Assembly: GCA_014529385.2 (NCBI GenBank)
Contig: CM043962.1
Coordinates: forward strand, 127,291,470-127,355,469
Direction of reading: 5' to 3'
Origin: Adiantum capillus-veneris
Lineage: Eukaryota; Streptophyta; Polypodiopsida; Polypodiales; Pteridaceae
DNA length: 64,000 nt
Shown: positions 11,238-20,779 of the stretch, one piece after another
Numbering within the stretch: the first letter of the stretch is position 1
Layout: every line of letters begins with the position of its first letter
The notes under the pieces: model-generated
Databases searched by the model: none
Seen by the model: the letters and a program-made list of their open reading frames with translations, nothing else
Told to the model about the DNA's origin: nothing
Program-made: the position numbers and the translations under genes

Positions 11238-12404
11238 TTATGTGTTGCTAATTGAGATTAATTCTTTTTCATTACAAAAATGTATATGTTTTAATAGAAT
11301 AGTAAAAAAAAAACCTTCCATTTGATGGACAGGGTGGAAATCGGTAAATCTTACTAATTGTTTATACTCTTCTATTTCATTTCCAAATAAATCATGCATT
11401 TTACATATCTTCTTTGTTGTATGCTTGAGTATTTTGTTAATTATATAGTGACGAAAGTATGAATAAAATGTTAAGCTCTCCAATTCTAATGGTCTTGCTG
11501 TATATAGATCAATTGGATGTAGTATAGAGGTTACAAAATTTTGTATATATTTTTGTCTTTTTTAACAAGGTGAACAATCTATATAAGTTACCTTTTCTGA
11601 TTTTTTTATGATTGGTATCTCTAAACACACCATGGCTGCTTCGGTTGCTGATATTGGTTTTGTTAATACATAAGAAGATTTTAGTTTGAGTTTTGTATCA
11701 TCAATATTATTTAATCCTAATGTTTTCGATGTTTCTAAATCAATATCTATTTTTTCTATAGGTTCTGATTTCAATGCATATTTTATTAAGTAATATGATA
11801 ATCCTGTATTGGTTACTTTTTGAATATTCATATGGGCTTGCCATAACAATAATACTCCTGCATGATAAGGGACCACATTTCTGTGTTCTAATGTTGGTAT
11901 ATAATAATGCCATCGTTGAGTTTGTTCATGAATAATTGGCTTAGGATTACTTTGAATATCGTATGGAAATCCATATTTACATTTGATTTTTTTATTTTGT
12001 AATTCTATTTTACAAGATTCTCTACAATTATGTATTTGTTTTTTGATAACTAAGTTATGCAATTTATATTCAATTGATGTTGGATCAAATTTATTTATTG
12101 TATGTAAATAAGGTATATGGCTATCTATCTCTAAAGATATTCGATCGATATCGTTTGAATCTACCCATAGCATTATATGTGCATGTGGTGAACTTCTATT
12201 TTGTATCTCATATCGTATTATATAGTGGTTGATGGTACCTAATAATCCATTAGGAATAAATATGTATTTGTTTAGAAATGTATGTAATCGTTTGTGAAAA
12301 ATCATCATGCATTCGGCTGGACAATCTGTCCAATTGAGTTTTAAGTCTATCTTTTGGATAATTTTTTCTAAATCTTCTATTTCTACCCATCTACTAGAGG
12401 ATAC
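11238..12404 (-). pseudogene. Helitron Rep (HUH nuclease) domain, central part
   Basis: Reading down from 12404: SSSRWVEIEDLEKIIQKI, then the two-histidine motif RSSPHAHIMLW (about 12190), which binds the catalytic metal, then the tyrosine motif SYYLIKYALKSEP (about 11785), whose tyrosines would attack the DNA ends. A TAA at 11562-11564 interrupts an otherwise continuous frame that resumes KRQKYIQNFV and reaches ARPLELESLTFYSYFRHYII. A second TAA at 11235 separates it from the helicase. The first codons at 12404 directly continue the frame from 17954 if the copia element is removed. Confidence 0.85.
12400..12404. repeat. 5-bp target-site duplication GATAC, left copy
   Basis: GATAC immediately precedes the left LTR and is repeated immediately after the right LTR at 17949-17953, as expected of integrase-mediated insertion. 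Confidence 0.9.
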
Positions 12405-12596
12405 TGTTGGGGTATAAAGCCCAATGTGGTCGCCCAGGTAAGTGGGCGGGCCGCCAGGTATGTACACATATTCTTTTGTAAAAACCTAATAAGAACTCAC
12501 TATGCTCTACACATTACAGTAGAGCGAGTTCACCATATCGTCGTGCTCTTCTTCTCGCACTCTCTCTCGCGTCGCACTTCCGCTCGTATTCCTTGA
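12405..12596 (+). repeat. copia 5' LTR (192 bp)
   Basis: Begins TGTTGGGGTATAAAGCCC and ends ...TATTCCTTGA. The canonical CA end is mutated to GA in this copy but retained in the 3' LTR. A GTATAAAG near the start is the only TATA-like block. Confidence 0.93.
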
Positions 12597-12598
12597 AC

Positions 12599-12610
12599 TG
12601 GTATCAGAGC
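12599..12610 (+). other. copia primer binding site (tRNA-Met initiator)
   Basis: TGGTATCAGAGC lies 2 bp after the 5' LTR and is a perfect 12-base match to the standard plant initiator tRNA-Met site. Confidence 0.92.
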
Positions 12611-13695
12611 TCAGATCGAGGCTCGGGGAAGCACTGCAGGAGGCTAGAGTCACCAACTCAGATTGAAGTGAAATTCGATAGGCGAAGACACGGCCCCAAA
12701 TCCTGTGAGCGATGCCCGAAGGCCTCGGTGTTGTCAGAATTTCATTATGAGGTCATCTCGGCCACCGTTCGGCTTCGACAAAGGTCTGCGCATGCCATTT
12801 TCGACTACGTGGTCTCGGCGGGTGCAGATCCGACTCTGCAAATTTGGGGTTTTCGGCCTACAACTGCAGGTGCTGAGGATATCGACACTCCTAGAGTGTT
12901 GATTTGTGGTTGTCTACACATCGAAGGACAGCTCACAGTTCTTGGAGGCGTGTCACATACGACATGGGTGCATCTACACACAGACTGTAGGCGACATCCA
13001 CTAGTTCATCAGGTAGCTTCTGTTTGCTGCTTGATATTCCAGATTTCATCTTGACATTGCAGGTACTTCCACATGGGATGTATTGTCAGAGATGATGTAT
13101 GTTTGTTGAGGGTTTGCTGGCTGTGAGTCACGCAGCAAACAACCGCCGCAGCGGTTACAGTATATAGTGGGAAATTTGTGGATGTATGACTTTGTGGGAA
13201 GTCTATGTACTGTCAAATTTACTGCAGCCTTTGTTCAGGGTCGAGTGAGGTTTTATTGAGCTGAGGGATTCTCGAATGTTGAGATGCTTTCGGTGATACA
13301 GGTCTTGGAGCGATCCCTCGAGCACCCTTAGATAGGCAGCTAGGATGTATTGACTATGATTTAGACAGTTGGGATTGCATCTTTTCTTTACTGCCGCTGA
13401 GGCATTGTCGCAGTCTATGATTATAGGACAGTGATAGGATAGTCAGAGACAGTACAGATGCAGGACAGGTTTACCCACAGCTTACAGTGTCAGAGAGACA
13501 GTGTTTTTTGAGCTGTTTTTTGGTCTGTTTTTTAGTACACCAGAGCCATTTTACAAAGGAGACTCTGCCAAAATTTATGCAGAATCTGAAGCTTTCTTGG
13601 TTCATTTGACAGGTTGATATTGGTTCAGAGGTCAGTTTACAGGGGAAACTCTGCCGAATTTTTCCCAGGAAAGTAAACCATTGTGAAGCGTAGCT
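12611..13695 (+). other. copia untranslated leader
   Basis: About 1.1 kb between the primer site and gag. A 153-codon open stretch starting at 12593 overlaps the LTR end and primer site and resembles no gag or other protein I know, so I treat this as leader RNA that probably holds the packaging signal. Confidence 0.6.
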
Positions 13696-14643
13696 ATGGC
13701 TGGATCACAGGACACTGCTCTTTACAATATCAAGAAGCTGGATGGAACCAATCTCCCATTGTGGAAGCAGCAGATTTGGCATGTGTTGGTACAAAAGAAG
13801 CAGATAAAACCTATAAAGCTCAAGGGGATAAAACCAGAAGATATGGACGAAGATGAATGGAGCGAAATGGATGAATTGGAACTTTCTACCATTATGCTGA
13901 CTTTGGCAGAAAGCGTTTACTTCAATGTAGCAGACGAGATGTCGGCTTATCAAGCATGGTTAAAGCTGAGTGATCTTTATGAGAAGCAGAGTGCAGCTTC
14001 ACAGGTATACTGTCTTAAGAAGCTTGTTGACTTGAAGATGAAAGAAGGGACACCTATGTCCAATCATCTGAATGAATTCAACACAATCTATAGTCAGTTG
14101 TCAGCTCAAGGTGTCAAGTTTGATGAACCTGTTAGATCTATGTTCCTGTTGATCACATTGCGGGAAAGTTGGGACACTTTTCGCACAGATTTGAGTAATT
14201 CTGCACCTCCAGATGGTTTGAACATAGCAAGTGTAGAAGGAAGTCTGCTTACTGAAGAAACCAATAGAAAGACAATGGACAAAGGCAAAGGAACAGCCTT
14301 AGTTGTCAGGGAAAGGACCAAAGAAAATTACAAAGGTGGAAAGAGGAATCAGTCTCGTAGCAAGTCCCGTAGTGCTAAAGGCAAGAGTGACATAGAATGC
14401 TACCATTGTGGCAAGAAGGGTCACATGAAAAGAGACTGCAGAGAATGGAAAGCAGAAAAAGGAAAAGAGAAAGCTGAAGACCATGGTGAGAAGAAAAAGT
14501 CCTCAGTGAAGATTCAAGAAATAAATGTGACAAACACTGTTGCAGAGGATGACAGAGTAGTGTCAGGAGACATCTACTTCTTGAAGAATACAATGGACTC
14601 AGCTCTTCTTACAGCATCTGATGGAAATGCACTGAGTGATTAG
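13696..14643 (+). CDS. gag: copia gag (capsid-nucleocapsid)
   Basis: 315 codons starting MAGSQDTALYNIKKLDG. The N-terminal half is a copia capsid domain with LDGTNLPLWKQQI, LELSTIMLTLAESVY, AWLKLSDLYEKQS and a KLVDLKMKEGTPMSNHLNEF block (UBN2-type). A basic Ser/Arg/Lys segment precedes one CCHC zinc knuckle, CYHCGKKGHMKRDC (about 14398-14440), that binds RNA. It ends at a TAG that replaces the tryptophan expected just before the protease active site, so the gag-only product arises by mutation. The capsid itself looks intact. In a functional element gag and pol would be one polyprotein. Confidence 0.9.
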   Translation: MAGSQDTALYNIKKLDGTNLPLWKQQIWHVLVQKKQIKPIKLKGIKPEDMDEDEWSEMDELELSTIMLTLAESVYFNVADEMSAYQAWLKLSDLYEKQSAASQVYCLKKLVDLKMKEGTPMSNHLNEFNTIYSQLSAQGVKFDEPVRSMFLLITLRESWDTFRTDLSNSAPPDGLNIASVEGSLLTEETNRKTMDKGKGTALVVRERTKENYKGGKRNQSRSKSRSAKGKSDIECYHCGKKGHMKRDCREWKAEKGKEKAEDHGEKKKSSVKIQEINVTNTVAEDDRVVSGDIYFLKNTMDSALLTASDGNALSD

Positions 14644-17600
14644 ATTATAGACTCAGGGGCATCACTTCATGTGTCTCCAAACAAGGAGTGGTTTACCTCT
14701 TATGTGACCACTAAAGATCATGTTCGGCTAGGCAATGGGCAGACATGTGAGATCTTAGGTGTTGGAGATGTTCAATTGAAGTTTCAGAATGGCTCTTCTT
14801 TCACGCTGAAGAATGTGAGACATGTTCCCGCAATTACAAAGAGCTTGATTAGCACATGTTTACTTGATGATGCTGGCTACATCACCACTTTTGGACAGAA
14901 CATGTGGAAGATATCCAAGGGTTCTATGACAGTAGCACATGGAGTAAAGTCTGGAGGACTTTACATGATTTATGTATCAAATGTCTCTAAAAATGTAATC
15001 AATGTAACCGAGCAGCCGAACGTTTCTTTGTGGCATAGCCGGTTAGGACATATGTCCAAGAAGGGAATGGAAATCTTGTCTTGTTCTGGTTATTTGCCTG
15101 GCTTTTCATTTAATGATTTTGAATTCTGTGAACATTGTCTGTATGGTAAGAAAACACAGTAAGCATAGAAGCAGTAGAAGAGATACACAGTTGGCACTTG
15201 TTCATAGTGATTTGTGTGGACCTATGCCTAACCTATCTCTAGGGGGAGCTTCTTACTTTATGACATTTATAGATGATTACTCGAGGAAAGTATGGGTTTA
15301 CTTTCTCAAGCACAAGGATGAAGCGTTTAGTGTTTTCAAAACGTTTGTGACACTTGTGGAGAATCAGAGTGGCAAGAAGCTTAAATGCTTACGCACTGAC
15401 AATGGTGGAGAGTATGTTTCAAAGGCCTTTCGGGACTTTTGTGAGTCAAAAGGTATAAAACGTGAACTTACTGCTCCTTACAATCCTCCTCAAAATGGTG
15501 TTGCTGAGAGGATGAATAGGACCATACAAGAGAAGGTCAAAAGTATGTTGTCTAATGCACAGCTGCCAAATGGGTTTTGGGTTGAAGTTGTATCAACAGC
15601 TGTTCATCTTGTAAATAGATCTCCTAGCAAGGTTTTGCAGAAGGATTCAGTGCCAGAGATGGTATGGTCAGGCAAAATGCCCTCATACAAGCATCTCAAA
15701 GTCTTTGGTTGTGAGGCATATACTCATGTTCCAAAGGAATTTAGGAACAAACTTGAGCCAAAGAGTAGAAAGTGCATCTTTCTAGGCTATGGTAATTCTG
15801 GTGAGATGGGGTACAGAATTTGGGATCCTGAATCCAGAAAGGTTGTCCGCAGCAATGATGTTCACTTTAATGAATCCAAATATCATTCTAAACCAGAGAG
15901 GGTTGAGGAGATTAGAAGAGTTGTCTTCCAAGAAGATGGACTTGCACGTGCAAGACAAAATGTCAGGGCTCAAGAGGAGCAAGGACAGGATAGAGTGGAA
16001 CCACAGGTTGTGGCTGAGCCTGAGCCACCTATTGTGCGTAGATCTGGGCGTGTCATGCGACCTCATGATAGGTTTGTTCCATCTATGAACTATGTCATGT
16101 TGACTGATTGCAATGAGCCTTCATGTTACAAGGAAGCAGTGCAAATGAAGGACTCCAGGAATTGGCAATTGGCCATGCAGTCAGAGATGACAGCTCTGCA
16201 TAAAAACAAGACATGGAAGCTAGTTAAATTACCACAGGGCAAAAAGGCTCTACCTTGTAAATGGGTTTACAGGTATAAGATCACCGCTCATGATAGTCAG
16301 CCAAAGTACAAAGCAAGGCTTGTTGCCAGGGCTTTAAGCAAGAACAAGGCATTGACTTTGATGAAGTCTTCTCTCCAGTGGTCAAGATGACTACATTGAG
16401 ATGCTTTCTTTCATTGGTTGCCATATTAGATTTGGTGTTGCACCAAATGGATGTCAAGACAGCGTTCTTGCATGGTGATTTAGATGTGGAAATTTACATG
16501 CAGCAACCAGAAGGGTTTGTTGAGAAAGGCAAGGAAGATTGGGTATGCCAGTTGTTAAAGAGTCTTTATGGCTTAAAACAATCACCGAGGGCATGGTACC
16601 ATAAATTCCACAAGTTTATGCTTTCTCAAGGCTACAAACGTAGTGAGTTCGATCACTGTCTATATACAAAGAAGGCTAAGGATGGTAGTTGGATGATCCT
16701 TATTTTGTATGTGGATGACATGTTGATTGCTGGCAAGCACTTGGAAGAAATTTCAGCTTTGAAGTCAAAGATGGAAAAATCGTTTGACATGAAAGACATG
16801 GGTGAGGCAAGTCATATACTTGGTATGCGCATTGAGAGAGATAGATCAAAGAAGTTGATTTGGTTATCTCAAACAGAGTATATTGACAAGGTTTTGCAAC
16901 GTTTCAATATGGAGAAGGGAAAGACATTGAGTGTTCCATTGCCACCATATGTAAAACTTAGCAAACAAGATTGTCCTGTGTCTGAGGAAGAACAGGCTGA
17001 AATGGATAAGATTTCATATGCGTTTGCAGTGGGTAGTTTGATGTATGCAATGATTGCTACTCAGCCAGACATTGCATTTGCAGTGGGAGTAGTAAGTCGA
17101 TACATGTCAAATCCAGGCAAGAAACATTGGGAGGCAGTGAAAGGAATATTGAGATACCTGAAAGCTACAAAGAGTATGCGTATATGCTATGGGAGTCAGG
17201 AGCTAAGTATAAAGGGTTTTACAGACTCAGATTATGCAGGTGACTTAGACAACAGAAGGTCTATGTCAGGGTATGTCTTTACATTGGCTGGTGGAGCAGT
17301 ATCATGGCGTTCTAGATTACAAGATTGTGTTACTCAATCTACTACAGAGGCTGAATATGTTGCAGCATCAGAGGCATGCAAAGAATCAATTTGGCTTAAT
17401 CGACTAGTAACAGATTTGGGAATCAAAGAAGAGATGCCTGTGTTATATTGTGATAGTCAAAGTGCTATACAATTGGCTCGCAATCCAGTTTATCACTCAA
17501 AGACAAAGCATGTGGATGTGAAGTATCATTTCATCAGGGAAATTCTCGAGGATAAGCAACTTCAGCCTATCAAAGTTCACACCACAGAAAACCCTGCTGA

Positions 17601-17667
17601 TCTACTTACAAAAGGACTTCCCTTAGAGAGCTTTGCGCATTTTCGCAAGCAGTTAGGTGTAGGGTAG
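14644..17667 (+). pseudogene. pol: copia pol: protease, integrase, RT, RNase H (two frameshifts)
   Basis: In order: protease active site IIDSGAS (14647); integrase zinc domain LWHSRLGHMSKKG with CEHCLYGK (15030-15150); integrase core with HSDLCGPM, RTDNGGEYVS and NGVAERMNR, so all three catalytic acids are present; RT with MDVKTAFLHGDL and YVDDMLIAG (16710); RNase H with GFTDSDYAGD, TEAEYVAASEA and YCDSQSAIQLA. One extra base in the A-run near 15151 shifts the frame after CLYGKK. A missing base near 16330 shifts it again before the EVFSPVV block. With the TAG at 14641 these are the only lesions I see, and no catalytic residue is lost. The stop at 17667 lies about 90 bp before the 3' LTR. Confidence 0.9.
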
Positions 17668-17743
17668 TACATCACTTCTCTACATCTCTTGTATATTAGC
17701 TTGTATAGTAGCTTCTCTCACACTTAAAGTACCACATTGGACT

Positions 17744-17756
17744 TTAAGTGGGAGGT
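17744..17756 (+). other. copia polypurine tract
   Basis: TAAGTGGGAGGT abuts the 3' LTR. The same sequence borders the LTR of the minus-strand copia at 32952, supporting a shared lineage. Confidence 0.8.
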
Positions 17757-17948
17757 TGTTGGGGTATAAAGCCCAATGTGGTCGCCCAGGTAAGTGGGCG
17801 GGCCGCCAGGTATGTACACATATTCTTTTGTAAAAACCTAATAAGAACTCACTATGCTCTACACATTACAGTAGAGCGAGTTCACCATATCGTCGCGCTC
17901 TTCTTCTCGCACTCTCTCTCGCGTCGCACTTCCGCTCGTACTCCTTCA
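17757..17948 (+). repeat. copia 3' LTR (192 bp)
   Basis: Same length as the 5' LTR with three substitutions, ending ...TACTCCTTCA, then GATAC (17949-17953), the second copy of the target duplication. Confidence 0.93.
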
Positions 17949-17953
17949 GATAC

Positions 17954-19286
17954 TTCGTCACAAGTTAGAGTTAAGAAGAAGTTAGGTAAACCAAATGACT
18001 CTATCATGCATAATAAATCTTTTAATTCTTACGATACCATGACGGAGAGCCTGGAATTGAATAAGAGATATTGTGTTTTATGATATAACGTATGGTATCT
18101 AGATCAGATGCATGTGGATTTTTTAGTTTGAATTTATGTATATCTGATTGTAGCATTGTTAAATTTGTTGAATTTTCTATTTTCAAAGCTTGATGTAGTC
18201 GGTACATCATCAATAAGTATGGCTTGTATAAAGTGAATATTGAGAAGAATGAGGCTATTCTCATTTTTAGATATGTATGAAATTTTAAAGCTCCATCATG
18301 AGCTCCATATCCTAATGGAAATAGAAATGGAAATAAGGCTTTCTCTATTGTAATATCTTCTAAATTAGATACTGCATCTAAACTTGCATATAAGTTAATG
18401 ATTTTTTTATTATTTAATCTTTCATACATAACCCCACCATGAGATAACTTACCTATTTTGTATTGTGATTTTAGTTGTGTGTTGTTTACTTGATCTAAGA
18501 TACCTAAATAATTTGTATTGTGTGCTACTATCATTAAGTCATAAGGAGAAGATGATGCATGTTTGTTTAGTAAAGTAGCAATTGAATTAGAAGGAATTAT
18601 AGGAATTGCTAAAGTTTTTTGTGGTTGTTTATATATAGTATAGAATTTTTTTACTAATGGATTATTTTTTACTAAAAAGAGCAATAGTGTGTTTATGTCA
18701 TGTGAGTTTTTTGTTAGAATATTTAATAAATCATTACTATTTTGATATGAAAATAGAGTATTATCTAATAATGATCTTTGTTCTATATTACCTATGGCTA
18801 TAGATGTTATCTTTTTACTAATATTTAAAGAGATATCTAACGTAGATAGCATTTGTACTTCATGTACATTCATTGTTAGTATTTTTATATATAAGTAGGG
18901 TGATAAGTTACCCAATATTTTCCTCTAATGTTGTTTTGAAAACATTGTTATAAATTTCTATATTGTCTTGTTTGTTATTTTGAAATGATGTTAGATATGG
19001 ATTAGATAATTCATATCCTCGTAAATAGGTATTTTTTTTCTATATATTTTAAGTTTTGTTTTTCATACTTAAAAAATAAGTTTCCACAATTGGAACAATA
19101 TTTATATGATTTGATCGAATTAGAACAAATATTTACCCATGAATCAAAATCTAAATTAAAAATGTCAAAAGTTGGAAGTAAGTTTGTTTTTCTACGTAAA
19201 TGTCTTATAATCTTGGTATGCTTTGCTTTTTGTTTTAGTTTGGATGTTTTCTTTGTGGTTAATAGTTTATTTCTTTTCATCTTCAA
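17954..19286 (-). pseudogene. Helitron RepHel N-terminal region
   Basis: From 19286 the minus strand reads MKMKRNKLLTTKKTSKLK and a Cys-rich YCSNCGNLFFKYE segment (about 19060), the short zinc-binding motif typical of plant Helitron N-termini. After a frame break near 19010, the reading 18915-18022 holds a Helitron_like_N domain: SHGGVMYERLNNKKI, ALFPFLFPLGYGAHDG, FHTYLKMRIASFFSIF, MMYRLHQALK and SIPGSPSWYR. A stop and 1-base shift near 18022 precede GLPNFFLTLTCDEVS, which runs into the GATAC duplication and on across the copia element into the HUH domain at 12404. The protein would start rolling-circle transposition; this copy is broken in several places. Confidence 0.8.
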
Positions 19287-20295
19287 TTATGTATTGTTTA
19301 CTATTATTTTGTATATTTGGTGACCGTAAGATTTCATTATATTTATATCGATATGTATATTATTTGTATTGAGCTTAGACTAATATTCTAATTTGGAAAG
19401 AAAATCTTTTTGATCTTATTGTGGTTATCAAAATATTAATATTAAACTTTGTTTTTATATGTGTGTTTAAAATATTCTTAAATATGACATACCTTGTGTT
19501 ATAGTCAAATGTTAAGTTGCTTTGTAGATGGTGAAGAGCTTCTTGTAAACTAGCAAATGGTAAAACTTAAGAAGTTAGAATATAGAGTTATATATAATTT
19601 GATGCTAATTACCAAAGGAATGATAAGAGAACAATGCTTGACCAGCTTTGGTAAAGCTTTGATTGACATGTGTGGCATGTGATATACTTTTGACAACACA
19701 CAATTTATTGGTAAGCTTTATGTTTGCAATGCTATCTCTTGGACTCCACTTATCTCAAGGTATATGCAAGGCCAGGGTGAAAGCCCTAGTCTATTTTTTT
19801 TAAAAAAAAGCAAAGGCAAACATCTCTCCTAATCACTAATCCTTGCATTTGGAAGCAATGTGACATCATACAAGAAATCAACCAAGGAAAGAAGAAGTCG
19901 ACCAAGGCAAAAGATTCAAGATCTAATGAAAAACAACATAATACTTGACAAAGCTTTGATTGACAAGTATGCCAAATCATACCATAAGCTGATATGTGGT
20001 GGATCAACTTCAGAAATTGATGCATTGCAGACTCACTGAACTTGGTCTAGATTCACTTTATGTTTTTTAGTGCATTTCCGAGAATCAGCTTTGCGATTTG
20101 ATCGGGTACACACCTTGTATCTGATAAATGACGGATCAGCTCATTCCTCTGGTCCATGATGACAAGCTCCTTCAACTACAGACAATTGGTTCACCTCCAT
20201 CAAGTTGCTTGTGAGGACACAAGCACATTTTAAAAAAACGGGGAGTAGATGGAAGCGGGACCAGATTGTATTGTAAGGTGGCCAGACAATGGAAA
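19287..20295. other. no recognised gene; Helitron 5' flank
   Basis: AT-rich, with a short direct repeat (aaagctttgattgacaagt-type) near 19653 and 19950. It may contain the Helitron 5' terminus, but no TC end could be fixed. No coding sequence is supported. Confidence 0.35.
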
Positions 20296-20300
20296 ATGAG

Positions 20301-20309
20301 TATAAAAGG
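20301..20309 (+). promoter_or_regulatory. candidate TATA box
   Basis: TATAAAAGG in the context gagTATAAAAGGGAG, a strong match to plant core promoters, followed by about 200 bp of G/A-rich leader-like sequence. It may belong to an LTR or to the unclassified repeat that begins at about 20780. No linked ORF is convincing. Confidence 0.4.
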
Positions 20310-20779
20310 GAGTCTTGAGCTAAATTATGTGGGGGGAGGGAACTTGAGGAAGCGGTACGTTTATGAAGGAAGCGGCTATGGTGACCTTGATGTACAAAAA
20401 GAGCTGTGGTGAATCTCGTAGTCAAAGAGAGTAGGAGTTGGCTTTAGAGGTTGTACTCTCACTTTACCTTCAGGCTCATTTGAATACACTTGAGTTTTTC
20501 TATCTCTTTGGACATGCCAGATAACTTGGTTACACAAGAGCATCTACATGGACTTAGGGAGGTGCGTTTTTGGACAACTGTACTGTTTTTGCAACAAGAA
20601 GGCAGCGCTTAGATTTTCAACCCTAAATCTTGCCTTCCACACCAGATCGCCTTGCCGATCATGTTCCTCTTTAGAACATCAGATTTCAGCCATACTTTTA
20701 TTGCTACTTTCTCTGTTTTACGGGGAACGGAGACCTAAAAACGGCCATTTCATGTTACTATGCCCTCTACACTGTGTCG

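Larger units (their letters stand above)
12405..17948 (+). mobile_element. full-length Ty1/copia retrotransposon (Tork-like)
   Basis: Length 5,544 bp with 192-bp LTRs, GATAC duplications, a tRNA-Met primer site, gag, protease, integrase, RT, RNase H and a polypurine tract in copia order (integrase before RT). The two LTRs differ at three positions that I can count, about 1.6%, so it is a fairly young insertion. One nonsense and two single-base frameshifts prevent expression of pol. It sits in the Helitron Rep domain on the opposite strand. The short LTRs and gag style suggest the Tork/TNT side of the plant copia tree. Confidence 0.93.
9758..19286 (-). mobile_element. Helitron rolling-circle transposon, interrupted by a copia insertion
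   Basis: The minus strand encodes, in order, an N-terminal Cys-rich segment, a Helitron_like_N domain, a HUH Rep domain and a PIF1-family helicase: the single long RepHel protein that defines Helitrons. A copia element occupies 12405-17948. Removing it with one copy of the GATAC duplication makes the Rep frame continuous. Coding sequence is strikingly AT-rich (Ile, Asn, Lys, Tyr codons) compared with neighbouring retroelements. The TC and CTAG termini were not securely located, so the limits given are those of recognisable coding sequence. Confidence 0.85.

Noticed and set aside
12593-13054. 153-codon ORF after the copia 5' LTR
   Set aside because: It overlaps the LTR end and primer site and has no recognisable domain; treated as leader.
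14641-14643. In-frame TAG between copia gag and protease as programmed readthrough
   Set aside because: The codon sits exactly where copia proteins have Trp before the IIDSGAS block, and TGG to TAG is a single change. The element also has two frameshifts. A plain nonsense mutation is simpler.
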